DNA from: Bacteroidota bacterium
Lineage (GTDB): Bacteria; Bacteroidota; Bacteroidia; AKYH767-A; 2013-40CM-41-45
Length of the DNA stretch: 64,000 nucleotides
Assembly: GCA_016711505.1 (NCBI GenBank)
Contig: JADJSV010000020.1
Span: 1 to 64,000, forward strand
Reading direction: 5' to 3'
Shown: positions 18,590 to 26,618 of the stretch, piece after piece
Layout: each line of letters starts with the position of its first letter
Numbering within the stretch: position 1 is the first letter of the stretch
The notes under the pieces: generated by a model
Told to the model about the DNA's origin: nothing
Database searches by the model: none
The model's input: only the letters and a program-made list of their open reading frames with translations
Made by a program: the position numbers and the translations under genes

Positions 18590-20281
18590 TTATCTTATTA
18601 ATGAGATTTTTTTGGATACAGTTCCTGTTTCAGAAACAAGAGTAACGAAATATACACCATTTTCATAAGGTGAAAGATCCAGTTCAGAATTATTTATTGA
18701 ACTATAAATTAGTTTGCCAAATCTGTCATACAAAAATGACTGATAATTATTTCCTTTAAATGCAGAATTGTTTATTCGGATGATTCCGGTTGTAGGATTT
18801 GGATATAATGAAACTTTTGAGTCCAGATTATTTTGTGAAATATTTGTGGAAGTGAATTCGAAATTAAATCCTGTCGCATATTGATAGACGCAACCATTTG
18901 CATCAGTTATTCTCACAACATATCTTCCTTCCTGGGTTGGAAGATATGTTTGTTCAGTCGCACCGGGAATAGCTTGTCCGTTAAGATACCATTGATAGGT
19001 TGTAGCAGTTGTTGATAAAAGTGTATCTACAACCTGAGAGATAACCGGAATTGCCGGTGCAGCATTATTTACATAACACTCATCATACCGGAATGCCTGA
19101 GCAACATTTCCCGTAGCCGTTTTTGACCATAGTAATGTTCCTGCGGGGTCAACTTCATAGATAAGTCCTGAGGTTGCTACGCATACTAAAAGATTACCAT
19201 TAGGAAGAGGTTGTGAATTTCCCATGTTGCTACTATATCCATTACATGCATGGCGTTCGTCATAATTTAGCGGAAGGTATGCTTGTCCTGCAGTGATATC
19301 GTAGTTGTAACCATTTAATGGTGGAACGATACGATCAACAGATGATTGGTTATTTGAAATTCCTCTGTTATTAAAACCTACTATCGAACCTGCATTCGGA
19401 CAATTTTCTGGTATCCAATGTGAATCATGAGTAACGTTTAATACTGTAGAACCGGTAGCACCATATGAATCAGGATTACCATAACGATATAAGAAGTCAC
19501 CACCTTTACCTGAATTGCCACCGCTATGTGAAGTTGCTTCTGCTGTTGTTGTACTATGATCGATTACGAACCATTGATCAAGGTTATGCGAACTCACTAC
19601 AATTTGTTCAAGCATTGGATTGTAATCAATACCATTCATGTGAATCCAGTCTTTTTGAGTTGCATAATTTATATCAAGAAGTTCCGGGTGGTCAACGATT
19701 GAAGTTTGGTAGTTAGCCTTTGTCGGATCATGGTTTTGCACAAGGTGATCCCATAAATGCCATTCCCAAACGATGTTTCCTGTTGTAGGCCCGGTTTGTT
19801 GTACTTCAACAATTTTTTCTGACCAGATTGTAATTGCCAAGGCACTTCCTGCAGCAGTAGCTTCTGCAGAAGTCTTAGTTTCATAAACGATCAGCAATAC
19901 ATTTCCATTTGGAAGTGGACAGATATCATGGTGCATACAATATGTAGAAGTTGAATAAACAAAATCCCATGTAAGATTTCCTGCAAAATCATATTTTTGT
20001 AATTGTCCTGTCATTCCTCCCCCCATAAAACTATTTCCTGAGCGACTCACTGATCTTACAATATCACCTCCGGGTAATAAGTATGATGAATAACCGGTTC
20101 TTGAATTAGAAGGGAAAGTCCATGTATTAAAAACTGCGCTGGTTGTATCGATCAGATAAGCATTTGTGCTATTTGTAACACTATAAAGTGTGTAATTTCC
20201 CCATTGCTGAGCATAACTTAATGAAGAAAGAAAGAATAACAATGCTACCATCGTTATTTTTTGAATTGATAATTTTGACAT
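18590..20281 (-). CDS. Arylsulfotransferase (ASST)-like secreted protein with T9SS sorting domain
   Basis: 563 residues from the ATG at 20281. An upstream in-frame start at 20323 would only add a polar extension in front of the signal peptide MVALLFFLSSLSYAQ. Residues about 30-440 form a six-bladed propeller of the ASST family: LLPGGDIVRSV, HHDICPLPNGNVLLIVYET, DWIHMNGIDYNP, VVSSHNLDQWFVID, THDSHWIPENCP and GNLLVCVATSGLIYEVD. The His-containing blades match those that form the sulfate-transfer site. An Ig-like domain (YQWYLNGQAIPGATEQTY) and a T9SS domain (LYPNPTTGIIRI) follow. It may transfer sulfate between phenolic compounds, or may have lost activity. First gene of a three-gene operon. 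Confidence 0.85.
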   Translation of the reverse strand: MSKLSIQKITMVALLFFLSSLSYAQQWGNYTLYSVTNSTNAYLIDTTSAVFNTWTFPSNSRTGYSSYLLPGGDIVRSVSRSGNSFMGGGMTGQLQKYDFAGNLTWDFVYSTSTYCMHHDICPLPNGNVLLIVYETKTSAEATAAGSALAITIWSEKIVEVQQTGPTTGNIVWEWHLWDHLVQNHDPTKANYQTSIVDHPELLDINYATQKDWIHMNGIDYNPMLEQIVVSSHNLDQWFVIDHSTTTAEATSHSGGNSGKGGDFLYRYGNPDSYGATGSTVLNVTHDSHWIPENCPNAGSIVGFNNRGISNNQSSVDRIVPPLNGYNYDITAGQAYLPLNYDERHACNGYSSNMGNSQPLPNGNLLVCVATSGLIYEVDPAGTLLWSKTATGNVAQAFRYDECYVNNAAPAIPVISQVVDTLLSTTATTYQWYLNGQAIPGATEQTYLPTQEGRYVVRITDANGCVYQYATGFNFEFTSTNISQNNLDSKVSLYPNPTTGIIRINNSAFKGNNYQSFLYDRFGKLIYSSINNSELDLSPYENGVYFVTLVSETGTVSKKISLIR

Positions 20282-20676
20282 AGATGAATACGGTTTAGAT
20301 AAATTTAGGTTAGGTGAATTCAAATGCAGAGTTAATCAAATATTATTTTTGCGTTAAAATTAGGAGGCGAAGATATTCATTTTGGCGGTAAGTGAATACT
20401 ATGTGTCATGGAATTGTCTGTGCTTTTGTGAGAGTCTATTTTAATTAAATGGTTTGGTTATTTAAAGGTTTATTTAATTCAAAGGACTTAAATCGTTTTA
20501 AAAAGTTTAATGGGTTTATAGTGTTTAAGGGTTTTTAATCTGTCTTAAGTTCATTAAAAACGGGTTGTACCAATTTAAACCCTTAAACCCCTTAAACAAG
20601 CTTTCCTCCAAGCATCAACTCACTTCTCTTGCCCTATACCAAAAAAATCACCATTTTGCCGGCCGAAAGAAATAAT
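20282..20676. other. Divergent intergenic region with tttaaggg-type inverted repeat
   Basis: Spacer between the divergent ASST-like and SET-domain genes. Its right half is built of ttaaa/ggg words. About 20523-20540 (gtttaagggttttt) is complementary to 20575-20598 (repeated aaaccctt words). Since the flanking genes diverge, this hairpin is not a shared terminator. No clear two-box promoter was found. Confidence 0.5.
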
Positions 20677-21132
20677 ATGGCATTATTGGAAAAACAATTA
20701 AGAATACGAAAATCAATTATTCCGGGTGCAGGAAAGGGGATTTTCACTACTGAAGACATTCCTGCAAAGGCGATAATAGTAGAATATAAGGGCAAATTGG
20801 TTAAATGGAAGGATGTAAAAGACGATGATGGCTACAACCCGTATATCTTTAAGATCAGCTCCCGCTGGGCCGTTGACGCTTTGCATGACAAGTCGGTAAT
20901 CGGGCGGTATGCAAATGATGCCCGCGGATTTGCCAGGGCTGAAGGCATGCGTAATAATTGTGAATACATTGTTGTTGGTAAACGTGTTTATATTGCTTCG
21001 ACAAGAAAGATCCACAAAGGAACAGAGATCTATGTTGATTATGGGCGCGGATTCTGGTCGCTTTTAAGTCGGGTCATGAAAAAACCTGATTACGAAAAGC
21101 GATGTAAAGAAGTGCGGAAGAAAATTAGATAG
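20677..21132 (+). CDS. SET domain protein (putative protein-lysine methyltransferase)
   Basis: 151 residues. The start is set at ATG 20677, because the upstream TTG at 20629 would add a non-conserved tail and this ATG is preceded by an A-rich ribosome-binding stretch. It has the SET landmarks: IIPGAGKGIFTTEDIPAKAIIVEYKG at the N-terminus, IGRYANDARG..MRNNCEY in the middle (the R-x-x-NH/C motif that binds AdoMet, here NN) and GTEIYVDYGRGFW at the end. The family moves a methyl group from AdoMet to lysines; bacterial targets are mostly unknown. It stands alone, followed by msrB after 34 bases. Confidence 0.87.
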   Translation: MALLEKQLRIRKSIIPGAGKGIFTTEDIPAKAIIVEYKGKLVKWKDVKDDDGYNPYIFKISSRWAVDALHDKSVIGRYANDARGFARAEGMRNNCEYIVVGKRVYIASTRKIHKGTEIYVDYGRGFWSLLSRVMKKPDYEKRCKEVRKKIR

Positions 21133-21143
21133 TTCTTATTCTT

Positions 21144-21151
21144 TACCTTTG
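21144..21151 (+). promoter_or_regulatory. Possible -7 promoter element for msrB
   Basis: TACCTTTG matches the TAnnTTTG box and lies 15 bases before the msrB ATG. No TTG at the expected upstream distance, so this is a partial match. Confidence 0.45.
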
Positions 21152-21166
21152 TAAAAAAAATATAAC

Positions 21167-21550
21167 ATGCAGAAATCAGAGGAAGAATGGAAGAAGGAGT
21201 TGACTCCTGAGCAATACCGAGTGTTGCGCCAGAAAGGGACTGAAGCTCCTTTTACCGGGCAATTGTATTTGAATAAAGATAAAGGAATTTATCAATGTGC
21301 AGCATGTGGAAATGATCTGTTCACTTCGGAAATGAAATTTGATTCCGGATGTGGCTGGCCTTCGTTCGATAAAGAAATTGAAGGCGGAAAGATCATTCAA
21401 AAACGGGATACGACACATGGTATGATTCGGACAGAGATCTTATGTGCAAATTGCGGTTCTCATCTCGGGCATATTTTTGATGATGGTCCAAGTGAAACGG
21501 GAATGAGATACTGTGTGAATTCAGTTTCGATGAAGTTTAAAGCCGAATAG
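21167..21550 (+). CDS. msrB: Peptide-methionine (R)-S-oxide reductase MsrB
   Basis: 127 residues, a single MsrB domain of normal length. Zinc is held by two CxxC pairs (C44/C47 in CAAC and C93/C96 in CANC). The catalytic Cys116 lies in RYCVNSVSM, and the substrate motif GCGWPSF is at 61-67. The enzyme reduces the R form of methionine sulfoxide in proteins, using thioredoxin, in the cytoplasm (no signal peptide). Followed by a strong hairpin at 21559-21625. Confidence 0.97.
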   Translation: MQKSEEEWKKELTPEQYRVLRQKGTEAPFTGQLYLNKDKGIYQCAACGNDLFTSEMKFDSGCGWPSFDKEIEGGKIIQKRDTTHGMIRTEILCANCGSHLGHIFDDGPSETGMRYCVNSVSMKFKAE

Positions 21551-21558
21551 AAATTTTT

Positions 21559-21625
21559 AAATGGTTAAATTATTTAAGGTGTTTAATGTGTTTCGAAACA
21601 CTTTAAACACCTTAATCATTTTATC
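21559..21625. repeat. Inverted repeat (ttaaaggtgt words) after msrB
   Basis: aaggtgtttaatgtgttt (21576-21593) pairs with 21596-21613 with one mismatch, and weaker pairing extends outwards. There is only a 2-base loop in the core. It lies between two genes of the same direction and may end the msrB transcript. Confidence 0.75.
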
Positions 21626-21682
21626 CCTTAAGCAATTTATTTGTAAAATTTTTCCACGCCAACAGTAATTCGGGAATTTTTA

Positions 21683-21690
21683 TATATTTG
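21683..21690 (+). promoter_or_regulatory. Possible -7 promoter element for the RDD gene
   Basis: TATATTTG fits TAnnTTTG and lies 24 bases before the ATG. The upstream TTG box is not at the usual spacing. Confidence 0.4.
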
Positions 21691-21714
21691 TTCAAACACT
21701 AACCACAAATAACT

Positions 21715-22182
21715 ATGGAACCTATTTTAGATGCAACACAAATGGAGTCGCAACCTGTTACTTATGCCGGATTCTGGATCCGCTTTGGGGCTGCTTTTAT
21801 TGATGGATTGATAATGTATGTTATTCAAACGGCAATTACACTTGCATTTTTTGGTGGCTTCGCTTTGAGTCCTGAAGCCATGCAATCAGCCGGTATGGGT
21901 TCTTTAGCCGGCTATTATATTATAATTCTTGGACTTAATCTGGTTTATTTTGCAGTGATGGAAAGTAGTTCTTACCAGGCAACTTTTGGTAAACGAGCTC
22001 TTGGATTAAAAGTAGTAGACAAGAATTTTGAACGTTTGACATTGGGAAATGCTCTTGGGAGATATTTAGCTAAAATTCCGTCAGCATTAATTTTAGGAAT
22101 CGGTTACTTTATGGCCGGATGGACAGAAAAAAAGCAAGCGTTACATGATATGATTGCGTCAACGTATGTTGTAAAATCGTGA
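21715..22182 (+). CDS. RDD family membrane protein
   Basis: 155 residues. The domain opens with AGFWIRFGAAFIDGLIMYVIQ, where R and D of the RDD motif sit in the first membrane helix, followed by two to three further hydrophobic helices (about 60-80 and 125-145). SYQATFGKRALGLKVVD is the typical cytoplasmic loop, and WTEKKQALHDMIASTYVV ends the family. Function is unknown; some relatives have been proposed as transporters or antiporters. It stands alone, converging on the DUF58 operon. Confidence 0.9.
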   Translation: MEPILDATQMESQPVTYAGFWIRFGAAFIDGLIMYVIQTAITLAFFGGFALSPEAMQSAGMGSLAGYYIIILGLNLVYFAVMESSSYQATFGKRALGLKVVDKNFERLTLGNALGRYLAKIPSALILGIGYFMAGWTEKKQALHDMIASTYVVKS

Positions 22183-22232
22183 AAAGTGAGCATGCGTTTT
22201 TAGTGTGGAAAGGGTAACAAGTATTTTTTTTT

Positions 22233-22309
22233 AACACAAGATCACTTAGTTCACAATAAGAACACGGAATACTTAGTGGTCTTATAGTGAACTCAGTGAT
22301 CTTAGTGTT
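22233..22309. repeat. Intergenic inverted repeat (cttagtga words) between convergent genes
   Basis: 22233-22260 (aacacaagatcacttagtt...) and 22281-22309 are complementary with a few mismatches over about 28 bases. The loop is about 20 bases, flanked by A/T runs. It can act as a two-way terminator for the converging RDD and DUF58 genes. Confidence 0.8.
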
Positions 22310-22330
22310 TATTTTTTTTTCTTCATCCTA

Positions 22331-23665
22331 TCAAATCATCCCCCTGGACTTCAACTCAAGATACTTATTCAAAACATTCACAGAAAGATGTTCCGGATCA
22401 GTTTGGATAGATTGAATTCCATAAAGTTTCAGTTGATTTACTATTTGTTCTTTTTCATTTACAAATTTTCCTGCAATCGTTTGAAGATAAATGTCACTGA
22501 TATTCTTCGGATCTTCAGTAGAGAATGTTTTCAATTCAGTATTTTCAAAAAAGACAACGACCAATAAGTGAAACCGACTTAGCTTTCTCAGGATCGGCAA
22601 AACTCTTTCCATTGAATACATACTCTCGAAGTTGGTAAAAAGAATCAGCAGACTTCGTACCCGGATCGCATTTCGTAAGCTACTATAAAGCAGTTCGTAA
22701 TTTGCTTCCGTTTTACTTTCTTTTTCTCTGTACAAACTATTCAGGATCTTACTGAGTTGAGAGGGTGTTTTTTCCGCTTTTATCATCGTCTCCATTGTTG
22801 AAGAGAAAGAGATCAATCCGGCTCTGTCTTGTTTTTTCAGAGCAATATTTGCCATCACCAGACTGGTATTGATTGCATAATCTAAAAGACTCATTTCGTG
22901 AAAAGGAAGGCGCATACTTCGGCTTTTATCAAGCAGGAAATAGATCTGTTGTGAGCGTTCATCTTCATACTGATTGACCATCAATTCTGAACGGCGACCG
23001 GTTGCTTTCCAGTTGATACTTCTGTAATCGTCTCCGGCAACATAATTTTTGATCTGTTCAAACTCATAACTATGTCCGATGCGGCGAAGTTTTTTTATTC
23101 CTTTAAACAATGAGATCTTCGACATAGCCCGCATTTCCATGTTTTTCATTTGCAAAATCGACGGATACACAGGAACTGTCGTTGCTTCATTAAAGCTTAC
23201 TCTTCTCTGAACAAGTCCCATGAACGAAGAAATATACAAATGAATTTTCCCGAAATGATAAGCGCCTCTCTTAACCGGACGTAATTCATATTTTACAATC
23301 TGTTTTTCATTTGGTTTCAATGAAATCCTGAATTCAAAATCTCTTCTCTGAAACTGAATTGGAATCTCATCGATCACAACAACTTTTATTTTAAGTTGCG
23401 AATTATTCTGAATGAAAACTTCAATAGAGTTTGTATCGCCAAGATTGAAAAGTCTTGCAGTTTTGCGTGAACACGAAAAATTATTTTTGATCCGGTTAAG
23501 CAATAAAATATCTACCAGAACTAAAACGAAAAATATGGCTACAATAATTTTTGCAGGTAAAAGTATTGCCGGAAATGCATAGCTGCTGATAAACAGCATT
23601 ACCAAAGCACTTCCCCAAAGAAAGAACCGGATCGGTAAAAAGGTGTTGCTGAAAATATTTTTCAC
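22331..23665 (-). CDS. DUF58 domain-containing protein
   Basis: 444 residues. Two membrane helices near the N-terminus (about 12-55) are followed by a beta-rich part. The DUF58 box is at about 199-236 (SYEFEQIKNYVAGDDYRSIN ... RSELMVNQYEDE). A von Willebrand A-like end begins with a MIDAS-type DKSRS (D246, S248, S250). DUF58 proteins are encoded next to MoxR AAA+ ATPases, which are thought to act on them as chaperones. The ATG overlaps the end of the MoxR gene by 4 bases. Last gene of the five-gene operon starting at 28435. Its cellular role is not established. Confidence 0.93.
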   Translation of the reverse strand: MKNIFSNTFLPIRFFLWGSALVMLFISSYAFPAILLPAKIIVAIFFVLVLVDILLLNRIKNNFSCSRKTARLFNLGDTNSIEVFIQNNSQLKIKVVVIDEIPIQFQRRDFEFRISLKPNEKQIVKYELRPVKRGAYHFGKIHLYISSFMGLVQRRVSFNEATTVPVYPSILQMKNMEMRAMSKISLFKGIKKLRRIGHSYEFEQIKNYVAGDDYRSINWKATGRRSELMVNQYEDERSQQIYFLLDKSRSMRLPFHEMSLLDYAINTSLVMANIALKKQDRAGLISFSSTMETMIKAEKTPSQLSKILNSLYREKESKTEANYELLYSSLRNAIRVRSLLILFTNFESMYSMERVLPILRKLSRFHLLVVVFFENTELKTFSTEDPKNISDIYLQTIAGKFVNEKEQIVNQLKLYGIQSIQTDPEHLSVNVLNKYLELKSRGMI

Positions 23666-24690
23666 CTTGGAACTTCAATGTTTTGAGTTATTTCTGCAAT
23701 GATATCGTCAGTTGTAATTCCTTCCATTTCTTTTTCCGGTGTAAGAATGACTCTGTGATTCATTACCGGATTTGCAACTCTGCGGATATCATCAGGAGTT
23801 ACAAAATTTCTGCCGCTCAATGCTGCCAGTGCTTTTGAACTTCTGAGAATGGCAAGAGACGCGCGTGGCGAAGCACCAAGAAATATACTGCCATGATTTC
23901 TTGTAGCATGCGAGATCTTTGCAATGTAATTGATAAGCTCGTCTTTAATGTGAATCTTTTCAATAATTGATTTGAATCCCGCAAGATCAGCTGCAGAAAG
24001 AACAGGTTTAACTTTTTCAATCGATGCCATTGAAAAATCTTCGCTGAATCTTTTCAGGATATCGATCTCATTTTCAAGAGAAGGATATTCCATTTTGATT
24101 CTGAAGATAAAGCGATCTAATTGTGCTTCCGGTAATTTGTATGTTCCTTCCTGTTCGATTGGATTTTGAGTTGCAATAACGAAAAAAGGAAATTCAAGCA
24201 GATGAGTTGTGCCATCCACAGAGATCTGTCTTTCTTCCATTACCTCAAACAAGGCAGCCTGCGTTTTTGCAGGAGCACGATTGATCTCATCGATGAGTAC
24301 AAAGTTGGAGAAGATCGGTCCTTTGTTGAAAGTAAATTCCGATTTTTGCATGTTGTACACTGTAGTACCGGTTACATCTGTCGGCATGAGATCAGGAGTA
24401 AACTGAATTCTCGAAAAGTCAACCGATAAGGTTTTTGCCAGCAATTTTGCGATCAATGTTTTGGCAATTCCCGGAACTCCTTCTATCAGTACATGTCCGC
24501 TGCTTAATAATCCTGCGAGCATCAGATCTATAACTTTATCCTGTCCAACAATTACTTTCCGGATCTCACTTTTCAGATTCATAATTGAATTGCTGAATTG
24601 AATTAGTTCAGAATCGATAGGATCTGTTGATGGTAAATTAGATTCAGGGTTGATTTCCTGGTTTGAATTTTCTTCTGTTGAATTTTCCAT
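23662..24690 (-). CDS. MoxR family AAA+ ATPase
   Basis: 342 residues. An acidic, Ser/Asn-rich N-terminus (1-28) precedes the AAA+ core: Walker A GVPGIAKT (71-78), Walker B VLIDEINRAP (131-140), sensor-type ATQNPIEQEGTYKLPEAQLDRF and the C-terminal lid with GASPRASLAILRSSKA. No membrane segment, so cytoplasmic. MoxR ATPases act as chaperones, assembling or activating partner proteins with VWA domains, here most likely the DUF58 protein encoded next. Spacing is 3 bases from the upstream DUF4350 gene and a 4-base overlap with the downstream one. Confidence 0.95.
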   Translation of the reverse strand: MENSTEENSNQEINPESNLPSTDPIDSELIQFSNSIMNLKSEIRKVIVGQDKVIDLMLAGLLSSGHVLIEGVPGIAKTLIAKLLAKTLSVDFSRIQFTPDLMPTDVTGTTVYNMQKSEFTFNKGPIFSNFVLIDEINRAPAKTQAALFEVMEERQISVDGTTHLLEFPFFVIATQNPIEQEGTYKLPEAQLDRFIFRIKMEYPSLENEIDILKRFSEDFSMASIEKVKPVLSAADLAGFKSIIEKIHIKDELINYIAKISHATRNHGSIFLGASPRASLAILRSSKALAALSGRNFVTPDDIRRVANPVMNHRVILTPEKEMEGITTDDIIAEITQNIEVPR

Positions 24691-24693
24691 ATC

Positions 24694-25953
24694 TTATTTG
24701 CAATGTTTGTAAAAGTTATTTATCGCAGTTGTAAAATCGATCAGATCATTATCGTCGATTTCAATTTGCTTTTCTATCCAGAAATATCCTGTATAAATTT
24801 TATTTACGTTTTCCATTCCTACACCTGAAACCAATGCAATCCGCTCTTTTAACTCGTCAGTGATCGTATTGGCATTGATGGAATATCTTGACCGGAGAAA
24901 GTTATTAAAAAGTTTCATTTTGTGCATGCTGATGCCGCGATGGTCTCTTTCAGTGTAGTATAACTTTCCAACTGTTTTGATGAATTCCAGAGAAGTATTC
25001 TGTATTTTCTCTAATACCGGAATTGGTCGTTGACGCCTCTTTCCGACAAATATCATGTAAAGTAAGAGTAACAGTAATGCCAGATACCAGGCAAAGCGTA
25101 AACCCGGTTGAGAAAGTATATACCGCAAAGGGCTCTCTTCTTCTTCCTGGTAAGTTCTTTTTTTGTAATTGAAATGATAAGTCTTATTGTATTCATCCCA
25201 GAAAATTCCTTTTTCAGGATCAAGATGTGAAAAGATAAAATCGGCGTATGCCAGATTCTTTTCTTTGCTTAATGCATAATTAGTTAAAGTGTGTGGAGTA
25301 GTGTGAATTAAAAATTTCCCTTTTCCATATTCGTATGATACAAAGTTAACAAGACTGTCATTGAAGGTTCCTAAAACCCTGGCGCGTTCATTAAACTCAT
25401 AATTCGATTCGAAGTAGGGAAATGCTTCAGGGATAATTTTATCATTGTAAACATTTGGAAACCTTAATGAATCATTTTGACCGTCTAATTTTATATTAAC
25501 AGTGGTAAAAAAGTCACTTTGATATTGATCTATATACATTTCTCCGTCAATGCTGTCAACGTATGTGGAATCTTTGGTGTACTGAAATTCATAAAAGATA
25601 GGTGGAATATAGTTTACCGATATGAAAGCAGTATTGCCTTCTGCAACAAATGCCATCAGATTGGATTGTTCTGTTGAATCCTGAAAAAGTTGCTTTCCAA
25701 TAAATACATAGTTAAGGTTTCCCCGGTTAAATTCTTTTATCGATGAATCAGAAATTAATTTATAGTCACGGTTAAATTTTTTATCGAATTTTTCAAAAAG
25801 TAATTCATGGATCAGAAAAGTATCATATGGATTTTTTTCTTCAGATTTATAAGTCCTTTCCCACGATTGTTTATTGAAAAAATAGTAAAGTATCACCAGG
25901 ACTGCAGCCAGAGATAAAATGATAACAGAATATTTTACAAGGCTGTTTTTCAT
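24694..25953 (-). CDS. DUF4350 domain-containing membrane protein
   Basis: 419 residues with an N-terminal membrane helix (about 8-26) and a second one at about 288-306 (FAWYLALLLLLLYMIFVG). The part between them, outside the cytoplasm, matches the DUF4350 pattern: NPYDTFLIHELLFEKF, then ESNLMAFVAEGNTAFISVNY-like strands and GKGKFLIHTTPHTLTNYAL. A helical cytoplasmic tail follows. Such proteins occur with MoxR, DUF58 and DUF4129 genes; their role is unknown. Its ATG overlaps the DUF4129 gene by 4 bases. Confidence 0.88.
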   Translation of the reverse strand: MKNSLVKYSVIILSLAAVLVILYYFFNKQSWERTYKSEEKNPYDTFLIHELLFEKFDKKFNRDYKLISDSSIKEFNRGNLNYVFIGKQLFQDSTEQSNLMAFVAEGNTAFISVNYIPPIFYEFQYTKDSTYVDSIDGEMYIDQYQSDFFTTVNIKLDGQNDSLRFPNVYNDKIIPEAFPYFESNYEFNERARVLGTFNDSLVNFVSYEYGKGKFLIHTTPHTLTNYALSKEKNLAYADFIFSHLDPEKGIFWDEYNKTYHFNYKKRTYQEEEESPLRYILSQPGLRFAWYLALLLLLLYMIFVGKRRQRPIPVLEKIQNTSLEFIKTVGKLYYTERDHRGISMHKMKLFNNFLRSRYSINANTITDELKERIALVSGVGMENVNKIYTGYFWIEKQIEIDDNDLIDFTTAINNFYKHCK

Positions 25954-26618
25954 AGAACAGTCGGTTTAGATCTGTTAGAAGAAATAGCGCTTGTCAGTTT
26001 TGTATAATTGAGTTGATACTGATTAAAGTTCTTTTCGTTAACCGGTGCATCACCGAACCAGATTCTTTCAAAAGTAAGAGTCAGATCCCTGAAAGTAGAA
26101 AACACAGGATGTCCACCAACTTCAGCGACATAATCAAAATTAGTTTTGTCAATGGTGTAAACAATAATTTTACCTTCGTTTAGTTTTCGGATTGACAACA
26201 GATAGTGGATCCGGATAGCTTCTTTAAAGTTTTTTTCTTTCAAGGCGATCTCAAGTAATCCATCAAGGTCTGATTCTATAGTTGGTTCGTCTTCGATTTC
26301 ATTTAATTGAACCTGATTGTTTTTAACTTTTCGGTTATCCGGAGCATATGCATAAAGTATCAGACGATAAATAAAAAACACAATAACTGCGATCACAATT
26401 GCATAGCTGATATATTTCAGCCATTCCCAGTCAGTTTTTGAGGCAGTTTTTTCTCCCTGTTTAATATATGGCAATGGATCTTTGTAGGTGAATTCTTTGA
26501 CTGATTTGCGGTAATGTTGTCTGTTGAAAAAATCAATTTGATTTTTCTCAGACATGCCTGATTGAGAATTGATCAGAATCAATGTAAAACTTAACAGGAG
26601 TAGAATTGTTCTTTTCAT
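25950..26618 (-). CDS. DUF4129-like membrane protein
   Basis: 222 residues. A signal peptide (1-22) is followed by a short periplasmic stretch (HYRKSVKEFTYKDPLP) and a membrane helix at about 68-90 (WLKYISYAIVIAVIVFFIYRLILY). The cytoplasmic domain, from ESDLDGLLEIALKEKNFKEA through RIHYLLSIRKLNEG to FRDLTLTFERIWFGD, matches DUF4129, a helical domain often fused to transglutaminase-like proteins. Its ATG shares the A of the stop of the SpoIIM-like gene (TAATG), showing translational coupling. Role unknown. Confidence 0.85.
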   Translation of the reverse strand: MKRTILLLLSFTLILINSQSGMSEKNQIDFFNRQHYRKSVKEFTYKDPLPYIKQGEKTASKTDWEWLKYISYAIVIAVIVFFIYRLILYAYAPDNRKVKNNQVQLNEIEDEPTIESDLDGLLEIALKEKNFKEAIRIHYLLSIRKLNEGKIIVYTIDKTNFDYVAEVGGHPVFSTFRDLTLTFERIWFGDAPVNEKNFNQYQLNYTKLTSAISSNRSKPTVL

